Assembly (NCBI RefSeq): GCF_032854445.1
Contig: NC_088295.1
Coordinates: 24,355,385 to 24,419,384, forward strand
From: Liolophura sinensis
Lineage: Eukaryota > Mollusca > Polyplacophora > Chitonida > Chitonidae
Reading direction: 5' to 3'
DNA: 64,000 nucleotides
Every line of letters begins with the position of its first letter. The first letter of the stretch is position 1. Positions 1 through 11,822 of this stretch are shown one piece after another. The notes below the pieces were generated by a model. It had not been told where the DNA came from and made no database searches. It was given only the letters and a program-made list of their open reading frames with translations. The position numbers and the translations under genes were made by a program.

Positions 1-3000
1 GATAATGGACCATTGCCCAGTGATTAAACATACGTTAAGTATTAATTAATATCTGGATAATAATTAACATTGAAATTTCACCAGTAATTAAGCACTGAGT
101 GCAAAGTGGCATGTGCAAAGAGTAAATGAGCCCTGCGCACAGCTTGACAAGGGTAAGCTGGTCTATACAGTATATTTCAAATCAAACTTTCAACTCCTGT
201 TTTCAGTGAACCATTTTTCGGTAAAAACTAGAGGGAAAATAGTTACAAAAATGTAACTGGGAGTCTTCGAGGATGCATTCAGAAGATGTAGTTTACACTG
301 ACTGTTAGCAGGAGGTCTCAGCCAGTTAGCAACGTCACCTTTATAACAGTTATGCACCTTGGCCTAGTATTACACAATATTACCAATGTTCATTTCTACG
401 TCGCTTCAACTGACCAGGTGCAATCAGGAATTAACAGGTACGGGAATGGTACAAGGAGTTTGAATTCTGTGCATGCGGTTCGGCGACAAACAAAATTCAT
501 TTCATTATTCGTACCGCTCATCGCTTAAACCAGACATGAAAATTGATACCCGTTTAAGTACAATTTGTGTTAATTTTTCAGTAATCCTGTGTTTTAGTAT
601 ATTGTATAGTCGATCAACCTTTTCATACACCCTGTCCGTATTGAGGATTTAAACCCGTTAATTCCATTAAAGTAGCATATATTACCATAAGTTTTTGAAA
701 ATGTTATCGGAATATGCGGCATTAAATGGGGCGATTTTCTAGGGATCTGGCAAAGGGCTGTGTTTTACTCTGGACACTCCGGTTTATTCCAACTATATAA
801 CCATTCCTCCGTCATATTGTTGAAACAAGTGTTCAGATAAATAAATTTTGACGATAACCGCCCTTCTATGTTTTAAACGCATGCTATATCATTAATATGT
901 TTCCTTTGCATCTTTGAAAATAATACCTATAAACCTTAGCGCGTAAGAAAGCAATTATGTGTATGACTTGGTTTTCTTTCCATTCTTGAAATCGGATTAA
1001 ACTCTCTCCTATCCTTGAAGTTGGGGTGTTTACATTTTCTCTTAAATCATTGTTGAGCGAAAAACATCTCACACTGCTTCATGTAGTTCATTTATTAAAA
1101 TAAACATAAAATCGCCTCCGAAAAAATTTTAATTACTTTATCATGAGTAACAATGTATTTTTAATGACACTAACACTGAGCTTTAAAAGTCATCAGTCAA
1201 TATAAAGGGATGTATATAAACATAAGTTGAATTTTTATGGGACACGGACCCATGTCCTCCCCCACCTGGCCATCGTTGCCGCCTACTTAGCCTTGAAATG
1301 ATTACATAAAGCTTAATCATTTTTAGTTATGTGACATCATGACGTCTACGGTTTCAGTTTAGCTTTTCCTCTCACCCAAGCCATTTTTTGCACTGGTCTC
1401 GCTGTTTGGTTTGGTCGTGTCGGATTCAGCCATCCGGTAGATGGTGAATCAACACCAACCACTCTTCTTCCATCGTAAAACATGATGTGTTTATTCGAGG
1501 AGGAATGGAGAACGTTGATCACCGAGAGGACAGTATGTCATTATCTCTGCACCATTAGAAAAGAGTTATATCAAAGCAGGAGTCACGTATGTTGTGGCCA
1601 GATCGATGTGCACAGCGGCTAATTCGCCTTTCCGGTCACCGTTTGTATGGAGATCAGAGCGCGACCTGGGTGCCATTCAAGATGTCCAGCTCATTTTACG
1701 CCGTGTTCAATCCTCGATCTCGCAGACTTGAAAAACCATTAAGCACTTAATCAAGGATCTATAAACCAGGCTAACTGTGGACGGCAAGCATGATGGCGAC
1801 AAACTACAATAATTTGTTTTAGCATCCCTGGGAGAAATCGGCCATTAAAGTCATGTCTCCGGAGAGAGATGTCAGCGTGTAATGGCCGACGTTATCCGCG
1901 TTCTCGCCTAGGCGTTGTTCAAACAGACCCGGGTCATTGAACAGGCTTTAAGTCCCACCTTAACTCCAGTCACTGCTGATATATAACTGTATAGCAGACG
2001 CGCTGTCTGGACGCCTACAGGATGTTTGTCACCTTATACAGTTCGGACATAAGCATGGAATTTTGCAAATAAACTTACGCACTTTGCCATATTAAGGTTA
2101 TCAAGAAAGTCCTTAATTACGTTTTGGAGCACTTGAAATCATTCACGACATGAATTTTGTATGGGGAAATTCATCGAGCGTTGGTTATTATTTTATAGGT
2201 GTTCACAGTTACAGACCTATACTCGAAATAGATGCATTCGTTACATTTTGACATAATTGCTAGGTATAACCAAATGAATTAAGGACAAATAAAAACAAAA
2301 CCAAACTTTGACCTCATGGATACATTAAGCGAATGGAGATATATCATAGTCCTACAGAGAATCAAAATATATAAGCACGTTGGTTAAAAAATCATTAATA
2401 CAAGCTGGCGTTCAGGACGACATTTCCTGTCTGCGGCGATGCATACACCAACGCCAAACGCTTCAAGAAATATTCCACTAAATTCGACAGAAAGTATGGT
2501 ACTAATTAAGGGATAGCAGTTAACTCTGTGGGCAAACGGACTAAATGCAAATGAAATGTAATGTGTTATATTTGTTAAACTAGATCTTCTGCTGATTGAA
2601 TTATGAAAACATCGATTTATTTGACTGACATTTTATCCCATCATCAAGAAAATTTCACTTATACTGCGGGGGACATCGTCAAGACACACGGATGTTGAGA
2701 TGCGGTTAGTCTCTTAGAAAAGTATATGGCGAGGCATTTTGATTTGAAATGAGGGTAGATCACTCGGGCAGCAAAGGCCCATGTTGTTACATGTGCACAT
2801 ACAACGGAAACAACCATAAGCAGTTCTTAATCAATCTGCTTAAAATACTGCCACCATGATTATTGTTTGTTTTGATCATTGCTATAAATTACATTTGTTG
2901 TAGAATATAGCGCCCATTAAAAAATTACTGAAAAAAGCTTCCCATTTTCAAGATACTTTGCAAAGTATTGAAGTAATGAACTCCAAGGAATATATTTTAA

Positions 3001-3757
3001 AAGAAACTGTCACCCGATCAAAGTTCACTACCAGCCAAAGGCGATAACGGGAAGTTCCAAAATTACAGACTTTGACTGAAGACTATAATTTACGAGTATT
3101 TCTATCCCTACTCGCCCTTCGAGCAGTTTTAAACAACCTGCCTACACCTCTGAACTGAGAGAAGTTACCTAATACATCAGCCGAAGTGCCCCATTGTGAA
3201 AGACAATGTAACGTCAACTGTGGGCGGGATAGTCAACAAAGCAATAAGCTCAATTCTATAGACGTTAAAAACAAGCCATTATTTTATGTTTGCTGTGCCT
3301 CAGGTGGCAATGGGGTTGGTTTTAACCTTAAGAGCAATCTAAAAATAACAACAAATCGATTGCCTTAGCAGCATATAATAAATTTGAGTTGGAAACACAA
3401 GACTGACTTCTTAAAACTATGCTGAGAACAAACTTTTGAAAGTATCGACCTTCAGTTGTAAGCCCTTGAATGGTCAACAAATTTACTTAACTCATCCAGC
3501 CACGGTTATTCACTTTTGCCGAATAGGCCTATACATAGATCATACATATCATGCCATCAGTGAGAAGAAACGCAACTTGTTGATACGAAGAAACTTTTGG
3601 TTACAGACTTTTTACTAATAAGCCGTAAATTTCTCAGTGTTCAGTCCTTTTGTTTGCAGGCTTCAGCTCTAAGGTCTGGTATAGTATACAACTGTTACAC
3701 AGAAATCCTCACAGTGTAGGAATTGTCGATTTAAACATTATTTGGATCTGTTTGCAG
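1..3757. other. Flank or intron upstream of the first C16orf89 exon seen
   Basis: No exon, transposon or long repeat could be supported here. The missing first exon of the C16orf89 homologue may be in this stretch or left of the window. A donor-like GTAAGC near 168 follows a short open frame, but its translation has no signal peptide or family similarity. Confidence 0.4.
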
Positions 3758-3913
3758 GTCAGCTGAAGGTCCTTTTGCGTCGATTAGAAGACAGTGATAT
3801 TGTACTTCGTCGTGATTGTCAAGATGCCATCAAGGAGATGCAACTCTCGGCGCAAGAGATTAGTGACTCGGCCATTCCATACATTGCTAAAAATGCTCCA
3901 GCTTACTTTCAAA
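3758..3913 (+). CDS. C16orf89: C16orf89 homologue, first exon seen
   Basis: The acceptor is tttgcag at 3751-3757. The exon enters in the second base of a codon (GT of a Gly or similar) and reads GQLKVLLRRLEDSDIV through NAPAYFQ, ending one base into a codon before donor GTATGC at 3914. Reading on past the donor remains open until 4016 but departs from the family. The exon 5' of it was not identified. Confidence 0.75.
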
Positions 3914-6900
3914 GTATGCCAAGCCTTTCACACTATGATTATTCTTTTTGGGGTTATGCAAGCCATTTTCCACCATCATTAAGTAGCTGTGAAATTCGTA
4001 CTTTCGTACTCTTGTAATGGCAGACTTATAGGCTGATTATTGTCAGTGACGGATTCTTGTAATAGTTCCATTTTATACTTACACCAGAAATGAGTTTCTT
4101 TTGTCATTTTCAAGCTGCTCAATAAAAACATTTCTTCTAACATCGTCCTGGCTTTCTCTTCGGCTGTAAGTGGGAAGGTCTGTCAGCAACCTGCGGATGG
4201 CCGTGAGTTTTCCCCGGGCCCCGCCCGGTTTCCTCCCACCATAATGCTGACCGCCGTCGTATAAGTGAAATATTCTTGAGTACGGCGTAAAACAGATTAG
4301 ATAAATCAAATCTAACATTGTCCGACAACTGCATAGATTAATAAAAGATGTTCTTAAGTATTCATCCACCGTATATAAAGGCACTTACATTGCTTGAAAT
4401 TATATTACTGAAATATTGTTTTTATCATACAGAAATCGGAGCAATTTTAAACAAAGGATTTTGGGAAATAGATATGCCGAGTCGTGACCTTGACCCCGCC
4501 CTTGTGGTACCATCTCGCGGAGAAGGCGAAGCTATGCATGAAGAGGATTCTGATAACTGTCTTGCCGAATTTTTTGGAACTGGGTAAATTTTGTTACATT
4601 GCGGTTTGATTATTTCATTAGAATTAAAACATTTTGTTTCAAGTGGCTAATAAACATTAAAATAATGCATGTGGTTGTACTTTTTAATATGGGTAAAGTC
4701 TGATATATTTGCTTTAACTTTACATGATTTTTCATCTATTTTAATTTCACCAATTAAATGGATTCTCTCAATGTGTCTATGACAACGGTATATATGTATA
4801 TATGTTATGGACAGAGCGCTCAGGACCTCTGAAGGCCTGTGACTGTACTGTAAATTAATTCCGCTTAATCTGTGACTAGGGAAGGATGCTTATATGAACA
4901 ACTGCAATGAAGGCGCGAGTGAGATGCCCATATTTGTATTTGACCTGGAAACTACTTACAAACTACCGGTTAGAATTAAGAATGGGATTTATTCCTAGAA
5001 AATGTACTTCCCTGCATCGCTGACTGCTTCTCTCTATGTATTATTTCTTACATATTACTTTGATAACTGGTGCTATACGTTGTTTGGAAATGGATCTTGC
5101 AATTAATGGCTTGGACCGTCTCTTCGTAGCTCACAAGTTTGATGTCGGACTAGATGACATTTTTACCATTACTATCAAACTGCATGGATGGGTCTATTCC
5201 CGACACTAGAATTAGAGGGCCTAAGGATTTGAAAGGGAGTATGGATGTGAACATCAAGTCCTATCCTGGGAATCTAAATCGTGCATAAATGTTAGAGAGA
5301 GAGACATTAAAGTGATTTGGTATAATAAAAGACTGAGCTGGCTTTTGTCTAATTATAGAGAAGTACGCAATGTAAGATCAAAGGAAAATCTTGAATCCCA
5401 GTGGAGCCTGTTTGATGCAAAGTGTACGAGGAGATTACGACAGAATTAGTTTAACACTCAGTGTCCTTGTCAGGCTTTTGTTACTGCTGCAAAAAAAGGA
5501 GCGGATTTAGTAGTTAGAAAACACGTTCTGACTTGTGGGTTCACGATAGGGCAGTGGTCAAAAGGCAAATAAATTGTTGATTGATAGAGCAAATAATCCA
5601 TCAAAGGCACAGGAAGACGCTGACATTTCTTGTGAACTGAAAGAACACCCTGCGACAAAAACATCTTTGCCAAAGGAAATAAAGTCCATGAAAGATTATC
5701 CTTCTGTGCAATGGAACGTTGATTGGAATAAATCTGGCTGTAACTGAAGCAAGAAAATTTGACTAACGACCAGCTTCTTGAATTGGAACAATTGTCTCTC
5801 CGATTTGAACAAATTTCCCTTACATTTATCGGACTGAAAACAGGTCAATAAGAGCGAGAGAGAAGCACGTAGTATGTTAATGATTGGGATCGATTGGAAA
5901 GGAGGTTTTCTCGTGATACTTGAAGCACATTATCTAACCTTTGCCATCATTTAAAATGTTATTCCTTAAGATAAGAATAGCAATGTAATCGTCACTAAAT
6001 TGAAGATACTTCAAGTTATATTCAATTTTCGATACTACTCATCATAACTCATCTAAAGAGTAGTAAAAATTAACTCTCATGCCTCATCTTTTCATCAACC
6101 AAATTGTGTGGTATCGCACAGAATCGAAACAGTTCACTTGCTACACGGCCTCACTATTTCTTAACGACACCAGAAGTCTGTTTGGAACAAGGAACATTTG
6201 GCTTTGTCAAACTGGGGTAAATTGACAAAAGGCTGTATATCACCGGTTCGGTGTGACCATTTGCAAACTCTCACACTGTCGTTTTACCCTCTATGCTGTT
6301 GACTTTTTGTATTTCATGCCTGTATAAACCGGTATATACCGGGACTCCTCTAGGCCTGGTGCCTTTGCATTGATTTCATGTGCTTTTTTATTAAATGTGC
6401 TAACAACACAGCATTCGTAGGGTAATTCTAGACCAGTGACCTTTACTAGACTGCAACTGACATCCCTGCATTGATTTTTTTTACCTTATCCTGGTCAAGC
6501 CATGGTGCTAAAGGGTTACTAGTGTAAATTCCTACACTACTTAAACATTTACATGAAGAGTTAAAATAGTACCCTGACTAAGGCAAATTGACACGAGGCC
6601 GTATTTCACCATTTATAAGCTTCGTCTATAGACGGTACAGTTTGTAGTATCGTCTTGATCAGTTCGACAAGTGAGGTGAAAATAGAACAAGTCTATGTTG
6701 CTAAAGCCGTGTTCAGACAATGCTACATTTCGAGTGCTACAGTCACGTGATATAGTGCATGTCACGTTTCAATTCCATTAGACGAATTCGAATCGTGGGA
6801 AACAGTTTTTCATATTCATTTAATGAATCGATACGATACATATCGTCTTGTGATTGCGGGTTTACGAGTCGGTGTCAAAGACATTACAATTTTAACCTAC

Positions 6901-9900
6901 GTCAACAAATAGCCTACTCACATTTATCATCTCCAACACACAAATCAACATTTTAATTATTATGTAAGTAATAGTGCGATTGGGCTGAGTGTTGGAGAAT
7001 GGGCTGGAAAATGGGCATCCCCATTTTATATGGGAAAATATCACATCCATGAGGATTACGAAAACACTGAACACGCATTTCTACGTTATGAAGCTAAAAA
7101 AATTGTTGTATTCCGCTGTTAGCTTTTTTTTCTTCATATCTTGATATCCGCCCGTGTTTCTTCCTCAGGCCTCACACGACTGTGCCTTGTACAATATCCG
7201 ATCACTGCTGGCGCCTCATGACACAACCAGGTTATCAGGCCTATTCTTTGTCCCATCAAGTATTTTACCTGGAAATAGGAAAACAGGTACGCTCAAAATG
7301 GTCTTAGTTAGGATATGTTCTGACTTGTTTTTCCAGGGAATAGGCCTCGATTACTGTTTTTGACTAAATATACAGTGCGTGGTAAGTGTATATGTGTTCA
7401 ATGAAAGTAGATGGGAAAAGTTGCTGCTTTTTCACGGTGAATGAGTGAGCGAGTGAGTGCTTGGGGTTTAACGTCATACTTAACAATTTTAGAGTGTATG
7501 TAATGTGCCTCCTTGTTGCAGGACGGATTTTCACTGCTTTTTTGTCTTGTGCTGCTTCCCTTGAGATGACTTACCGAAGGTAAGTAAGCCGTACCAGCCG
7601 AGCCATTATACTGATACGGGTCAACCAGTCATTGCGCTATCGCCTTAATTCTGAACGTCAAGCGAAGAAGTTACGACTTCCTCTTTTAAGGTCTTAGTTG
7701 TGACCCGACCCGGGATTGACCTTGGATCTACCGTCCCCGATGTGGAGCTAAAAAAATAGAGGCCGGCCCTTCTTTATGAATACAACGCAAAATATACAAT
7801 GTACAGTAGTATATAATATTTGTTGGCAACGAAATTACCACAATGTAACGTCGTTTAGCATATGTAATATTTTTCAGTGGTCTTTATAATACTGGCATAG
7901 CTTATTCAGATGTAGAATATGACATGGGCTTGAAGAATTGTGGAAAGGCCAGTCTCATGGGAAAAGTTAAAAAACAAGTAGAAGGTCAGCCATCGCAAGC
8001 GAAAATAGCTTTGAGGTTATTAGGAAGACCGCCTCATCAAATTCGTATTGGTCAAGTACACTCCGCGACATTTTATGACATTAATACGGGAGTTCGCAAT
8101 CAATCCCTGAAGAGTACCGCTTTCCCTTTAGGCCTTCACTCCTGCAATATGAACTTGTTCGTCGGTCAGCTCGTTAGCTAAAACTTATTGTTGTATAAAA
8201 CAATATAAAACGCTTTTTTTGTTTATCCGTCCAGTTTGGTTGCGGTGCTCAGATGACAGAGAAGGCTGTCCAGAACAGACAGCAGCCCCCGGACGCCTTG
8301 GCTGGAGCGTTCTGCGCAAACATGCTGGCTGAGGCTAAACGTGTAGCCGACGCTGACTACCCAGTGAACAAACAGGACCTCTTCATGGAACAAGGTTAGT
8401 TAAAATGTCACCACTGGCAATCGCCTGCCGGATACAGTTCCGTTCCGGGGCGGGTCAAGTTGAAGATATTGTAATCGGCGGCTTGATCCTTTCCTGCATG
8501 GTGTAATATCTGCTTCAAACTTCTTGTATATATTTCAACATAGAAATTGATAGGCTAAATTAAGTCTTCCTTAACATGAAATGTCAGCCACTTGCATCCC
8601 TGTTGCCATAACTTTTAACCTCACCACGTGCAACCCTCATCCGCTGTATGCATGATCTGTGCGTTTATAAAATGAACGACCGTCTGTCTATATGTGTGCC
8701 TGTCTGTTCGTCTGTCTATACGTCTGTCTGTGCATCCGTCTGTCTACATGTCTGTCTGCCCCTCTTTCCTCTGTGTGTCTGTCCCTCTGTGTGTCTGTCA
8801 CTCTGTCCGTCCGTCTGTATATATGTCTGCCTTTCCCACCGTCTGTTAGCTCATCCGTGTGTCTGTCTGTGTGTCTGTCTGTCTGTCCGTCTGTCCGTTT
8901 GTCTGTCGTTTGTCCCTCTGTTCGTCCCTCTGTTCGTCAGTTTTTCTTTCTCTCGGCCGTGTATACCCGTGTTTACCAGATTACTAATTCGCACACATAT
9001 ATACTATTTGCAAGAAAAAATAGATATCCCTTCGTGTCTGGCCTAAAGTTCCAATTTTAATTTGTGAAGGACACAGCGATACAGCGGTAACGATATAGAC
9101 AGATATAACTTCATGTCCAAACTACAATGTATAATATTTGCTAAATTGTTCTGAATGCCAATGCGCTTTAATTTTTAGTGGGAACATATGACACAAAGAT
9201 CGCCTGATGGACAATTTCCCTATATCTACTTTATAAATAGGAATATATTTGTTTAGCTGAAACTCTTGTTTAATGTCTACCAGCTGCCCTGTGTGGAATG
9301 CTTGGATATCGTCAATTCTTCACCGCCGAGTGGCTGGACACCATTCTATCTTGGCAAGATCACAGCGGGTGTTACGTAATACAGCCAGGCGAGTTTGGAC
9401 TAGGTAAGGTTCAATACGAACAGAACATCTGGAAACATTGCTGCATACCTGTTTCTCGTGACGTAGATCGACATTGTTTTGATGTAAACCCTTTAAAGCG
9501 GGTTTCATTAAGCTATAATATACAATATATTAATACCGAAAGCAGGAATTATATTTATAGATACAGGCATGTGCATATGCACTGTTAAACCCATAACACT
9601 CATAGGCGATACTTGTATATATACGCTTGGAAAGCAGGTAGAACTTCCGGTAGCTTCCTCAAGCAAGATTTAGCGAGAAGGAAAAATAAGTAATAGGCAG
9701 GGTGGCTTGCCGAAGTTTTAAATTTCAGTGCTTAGACCACACAGGTAATAACAACAGGAGGCACAGTCGATAAAACACATGAATGTGCAATTTAACGACA
9801 AGACATCGACATTTAACAGGCTTCTATAATCTTGTCCCGTTTTAGCATGGTACATTATACATGTACCATGAACACATTTACTGGTTTACATTCACTACTA

Positions 9901-10139
9901 TGACTCGTTATGTCTTTTATGAAAACTTCTGATCTTACCACAATGTACAGAAGTATTTGTCATGATTTTCAGCTCGTGTAGGCAATTCTAAATTCAAGCG
10001 AAGCCGGGTAAAACGAGAAGAGAAGTCACTGGAGAACGGTTGTTTGTGTCATCGCACAACGGTAGCTGGGGGCGCTGTCGCACTGTACATTCGCTACATC
10101 ATCGAGTACCTGATGTCACCACTGGCTGCCGGCAAATGA
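3758..10139 (+). CDS. C16orf89: C16orf89 (UPF0764, DUF4735) homologue, 5' partial, six coding exons
   Basis: Spliced product of exons 3758-3913, 4433-4583, 7169-7286, 8235-8394, 9284-9403 and 9973-10139; all junctions are GT-AG and all phases agree (872 nt, about 290 codons with stop). The family is defined by a single domain of unknown biochemical role; the human member is described as a secreted, thyroid-enriched protein. Recognisable family segments, in order: GQLKVLLRRL near the left end, GFWEIDMP, the CWRLMTQPGYQAYSLSHQ block, LFMEQ, a Cys-Gly-Met-Leu-Gly block followed by ILSWQ..SGCY, and the terminal RVKREEKSLENGC...TTVAGGAVALYIRY block. The exon carrying the start and signal peptide was not found; the left exon needs one base of a split codon from upstream. 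The human protein is about 360 residues, so roughly 60-70 residues are missing. The gene converges on the amine oxidase gene at 16236-27235. Family assignment is from remembered motif similarity; function in this animal is unknown. Confidence 0.83.
4145..4312 (+). repeat. tRNA-derived SINE family A, 5'-truncated
   Basis: The body and tail match the other family A copies: ctgtcagcaacctgcggatgg, a GC-rich cccgggccc segment, gtttcctcccaccataatgc, then gtataagtgaaatattcttg and gtacggcgtaaaac. The tRNA-like head is missing. It lies in the C16orf89 intron before exon 4433-4583. Confidence 0.8.
4433..4583 (+). CDS. C16orf89: C16orf89 homologue exon
   Basis: The acceptor is catacag ending at 4432. 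The first codon is completed as AAA (Lys) with the preceding exon, then reads IGAILNKGFWEIDMPSRDLD and on to CLAEFFGTG. The donor is GTAAAT at 4584, leaving two bases (GG) of a split codon. The GFW and C..EFFGTG segments are family hallmarks. The preceding intron holds a SINE fragment. Confidence 0.82.
4584..7168. other. C16orf89 intron, 2.6 kb, no feature recognised
   Basis: AT-rich sequence with no exon-like, tRNA-like or tandem structure that I can support. Short open frames in both directions lack family similarity and flanking splice signals. Confidence 0.5.
7169..7286 (+). CDS. C16orf89: C16orf89 homologue exon
   Basis: A good polypyrimidine acceptor (tgtttcttcctcag) precedes one base that completes a Gly codon. 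It then reads PHTTVPCTISDHCWRLMTQP and GYQAYSLSHQVFYLEIGKQ, ending in phase 0 at donor GTACGC. The GY.LTHQ-type motif identifies the family most clearly. Confidence 0.85.
7438..7765 (-). repeat. tRNA-derived SINE family B, C16orf89 intron copy
   Basis: Begins with agtgag-type repeats and tttaacgtcatacttaac, then gtgcctccttgttgcaggac, tactgatacgggtcaacca and a degraded tRNA-like end near 7,700-7,765. A closely similar, better-kept copy is at 11,489-11,822. The tRNA-like promoter end is on the right, so the element reads on the minus strand with an (ACTC)n tail. Confidence 0.75.
8235..8394 (+). CDS. C16orf89: C16orf89 homologue exon
   Basis: The acceptor is ttatccgtccag. The exon opens in phase 0 with FGCGAQMTEKAVQNRQQPPD and runs to VNKQDLFMEQ, leaving one base before donor GTTAGT at 8395. 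The cysteine after the first FG and the LFMEQ end are conserved features of the domain. Confidence 0.85.
8676..8945 (+). repeat. (TCTG)n-rich simple repeat
   Basis: About 270 bp of imperfect TCTG/TCTGTCCG repeats in the C16orf89 intron after exon 8235-8394. It gives long Cys/Val/Leu-rich open frames that are artefacts of the repeat. Confidence 0.9.
9284..9403 (+). CDS. C16orf89: C16orf89 homologue exon
   Basis: The acceptor is atgtctaccag. The split codon becomes Ala and the exon reads ALCGMLGYRQFFTAEWLDTI then LSWQDHSGCYVIQPGEFGL, ending one base into a codon before donor GTAAGG. Cysteines and the LSWQ motif fit the family. Confidence 0.85.
9404..9972. other. C16orf89 last intron
   Basis: No repeat or RNA feature beyond a short inverted repeat, atggtacat...atgtaccat, around 9,846-9,869 that could form a small hairpin. 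Confidence 0.45.
9973..10139 (+). CDS. C16orf89: C16orf89 homologue terminal exon
   Basis: The acceptor is atgattttcag. The exon reads ARVGNSKFKRSRVKREEKSL, ENGCLCHRTTVAGGAVALYI and RYIIEYLMSPLAAGK, then TGA at 10137-10139. RVKR fits the R-x-K/R-R pattern used by furin-type convertases, plausible for a secreted protein but not proven to be cut. Confidence 0.87.
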
Positions 10140-10865
10140 GGAACAGAAACAGGAAAGACACAAAGAAAGAAAGAATGAAGAAAAAAACGACATGAACTCA
10201 TTTGTTTGGGAGAATTTAATGTTTACGACCTACGTTTAATCAAAGGTACATGCTACTGCTGGCAGACTCATACTAAACTCGAAGTTAAAGAAAACACCTC
10301 TCTACCTTATGTACATCAGTCTTCAGGTAATAATGAGTCAATCAACCTGTTATCAATTTTCACAATTTAGCGCGCCTCTGAAATTTAATTCACTTTGATT
10401 ACAACATATCTTCCTGACATGACTATCATTTACACATGTATCTTCTCCAAAAGGTAAGACTCGTTCTTGTGGTCAACATTGGAGGACAATTTCTTTCTTC
10501 TGAGAGAGCTAAGAAATAATTGCCTCTATTATAAAAGGTGCTTACAGCCATTCCACCGTTTCATTGTACACATATATACATTTAATGAACCTCATCTCCT
10601 ATATGTTTATATTTTTAATTTTTTTTTTTATTCTTTCCTTTCACCCACTGGTTTGACTGTTATAACAAGGAGTTGCCTAACTGCCCAATTTATTTTGCAT
10701 AATATATGTATGTATGAATTTGAAGTATCCTGTGTACTCCGCGCAAGATATATATGTACAGTGTATCAGTGGGATGCAATGCAATCAGTGTAATAAGGTT
10801 ATGTATAATGTACACTTCAGTTTATCGACAAAAAAAGAATGAATATGATGTGAAAAAAGTAACAT

Positions 10866-10871
10866 AATAAA
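10866..10871 (+). promoter_or_regulatory. Candidate polyadenylation signal AATAAA for C16orf89
   Basis: First AATAAA I noticed downstream of the stop codon, about 730 bp after it. The hexamer is common in AT-rich DNA, so this is only a candidate. Confidence 0.25.
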
Positions 10872-11488
10872 GATGAGAAAAAGGTCCCACACGCAATCTC
10901 TTCCTGTTTATTGTTGCCTGTGGCGGAAAATAGCCTTGTCCTACCATTATTCTCCCCGGGATAGAGCCCACTGGCCGTGTGCATAGGTCAAGTTGTCTGT
11001 TAACTCCGGTCAACTGTCTAAATTAATAATATTACTTCCACCTCGGCAGATGATCATCTTAATTATCAGGTCGCTGCAAACAGCCCACGCCTGCCATTAA
11101 CGTAATTGCTTACGTCTAAGTTTGGCGAGTTTGTACAAGATGTCTCGTTCTTGACACAGGTTTCCGGGCGCAGACACTTAATCATTTGACATGTGGCCTT
11201 GACAACCAGAGTGAGTCTTTAGCTGCATGTGTAAGCAGGGTACAGGAATCACCTTGTTTTATTTCAGTACGATGACTCAGTTTGATGAGTAAAGGAAACA
11301 CAACTAACCTATTCAAATCAGCGGATGAATATCCCTAGACCAGGCCGGAATTCTCGCTTCGTGTACCTCGCGGTTAGGTATTAGGCACCCTACCTACTGA
11401 GTCTCACCCCACTCTCTCTGCTCTAGGTAGGCTGCTTGGGGAACTATTATTGAACTGATATTAACTGATCTGTGGGTAATCTTGTTAG

Positions 11489-11822
11489 AGTGAGTGAGTG
11501 AGTGAGTGTTCAAGGCTTAACGTCGTAGTTAACAATTGTTCAGTCATATGACGACGAAGGAGTCCCTAGAGTACATGTATTGTGCCTCCTTGTTGCAGGA
11601 CGGATTTCCACCGCTCTTTTATCTCAGTGCTGCTTCCCTGAGAAGCAGCCGAACCGAGGTCATTATACTAATACGGTTCAACCAGTCGTTGCACTTCCCT
11701 TTAATGCTGAACGCCAAGCGAGGAAAGTACAACTCTCTCTGTTTAAGTCTTACCCAGGATTGGCCCTGGGTCTCCCGCCCCCGAAGCGGACGCTCCACCA
11801 ACTGAGCCATCGAGGTCGGCAG
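11489..11822 (-). repeat. tRNA-derived SINE family B, near full length
   Basis: Read on the minus strand it starts with a tRNA-like head (cgatggctcagttggtggag is the A-box region, gggccaatcc the B-box region), continues through gcgttcagcattaaagggaa and gtcctgcaacaaggaggcac, and ends in gttaagccttgaacactcac plus (ACTC)n. The second copy in the window is at 7,438-7,765. Confidence 0.82.

Noticed and set aside
120-170. First exon of the C16orf89 homologue ending at GTAAGC near 168
   Set aside because: The donor is good but the open frame has no start codon, signal peptide or family similarity.
8648-9060. Two overlapping plus frames of 122-132 codons rich in Cys, Val, Leu and Ser
   Set aside because: Product of the TCTG simple repeat in a C16orf89 intron.
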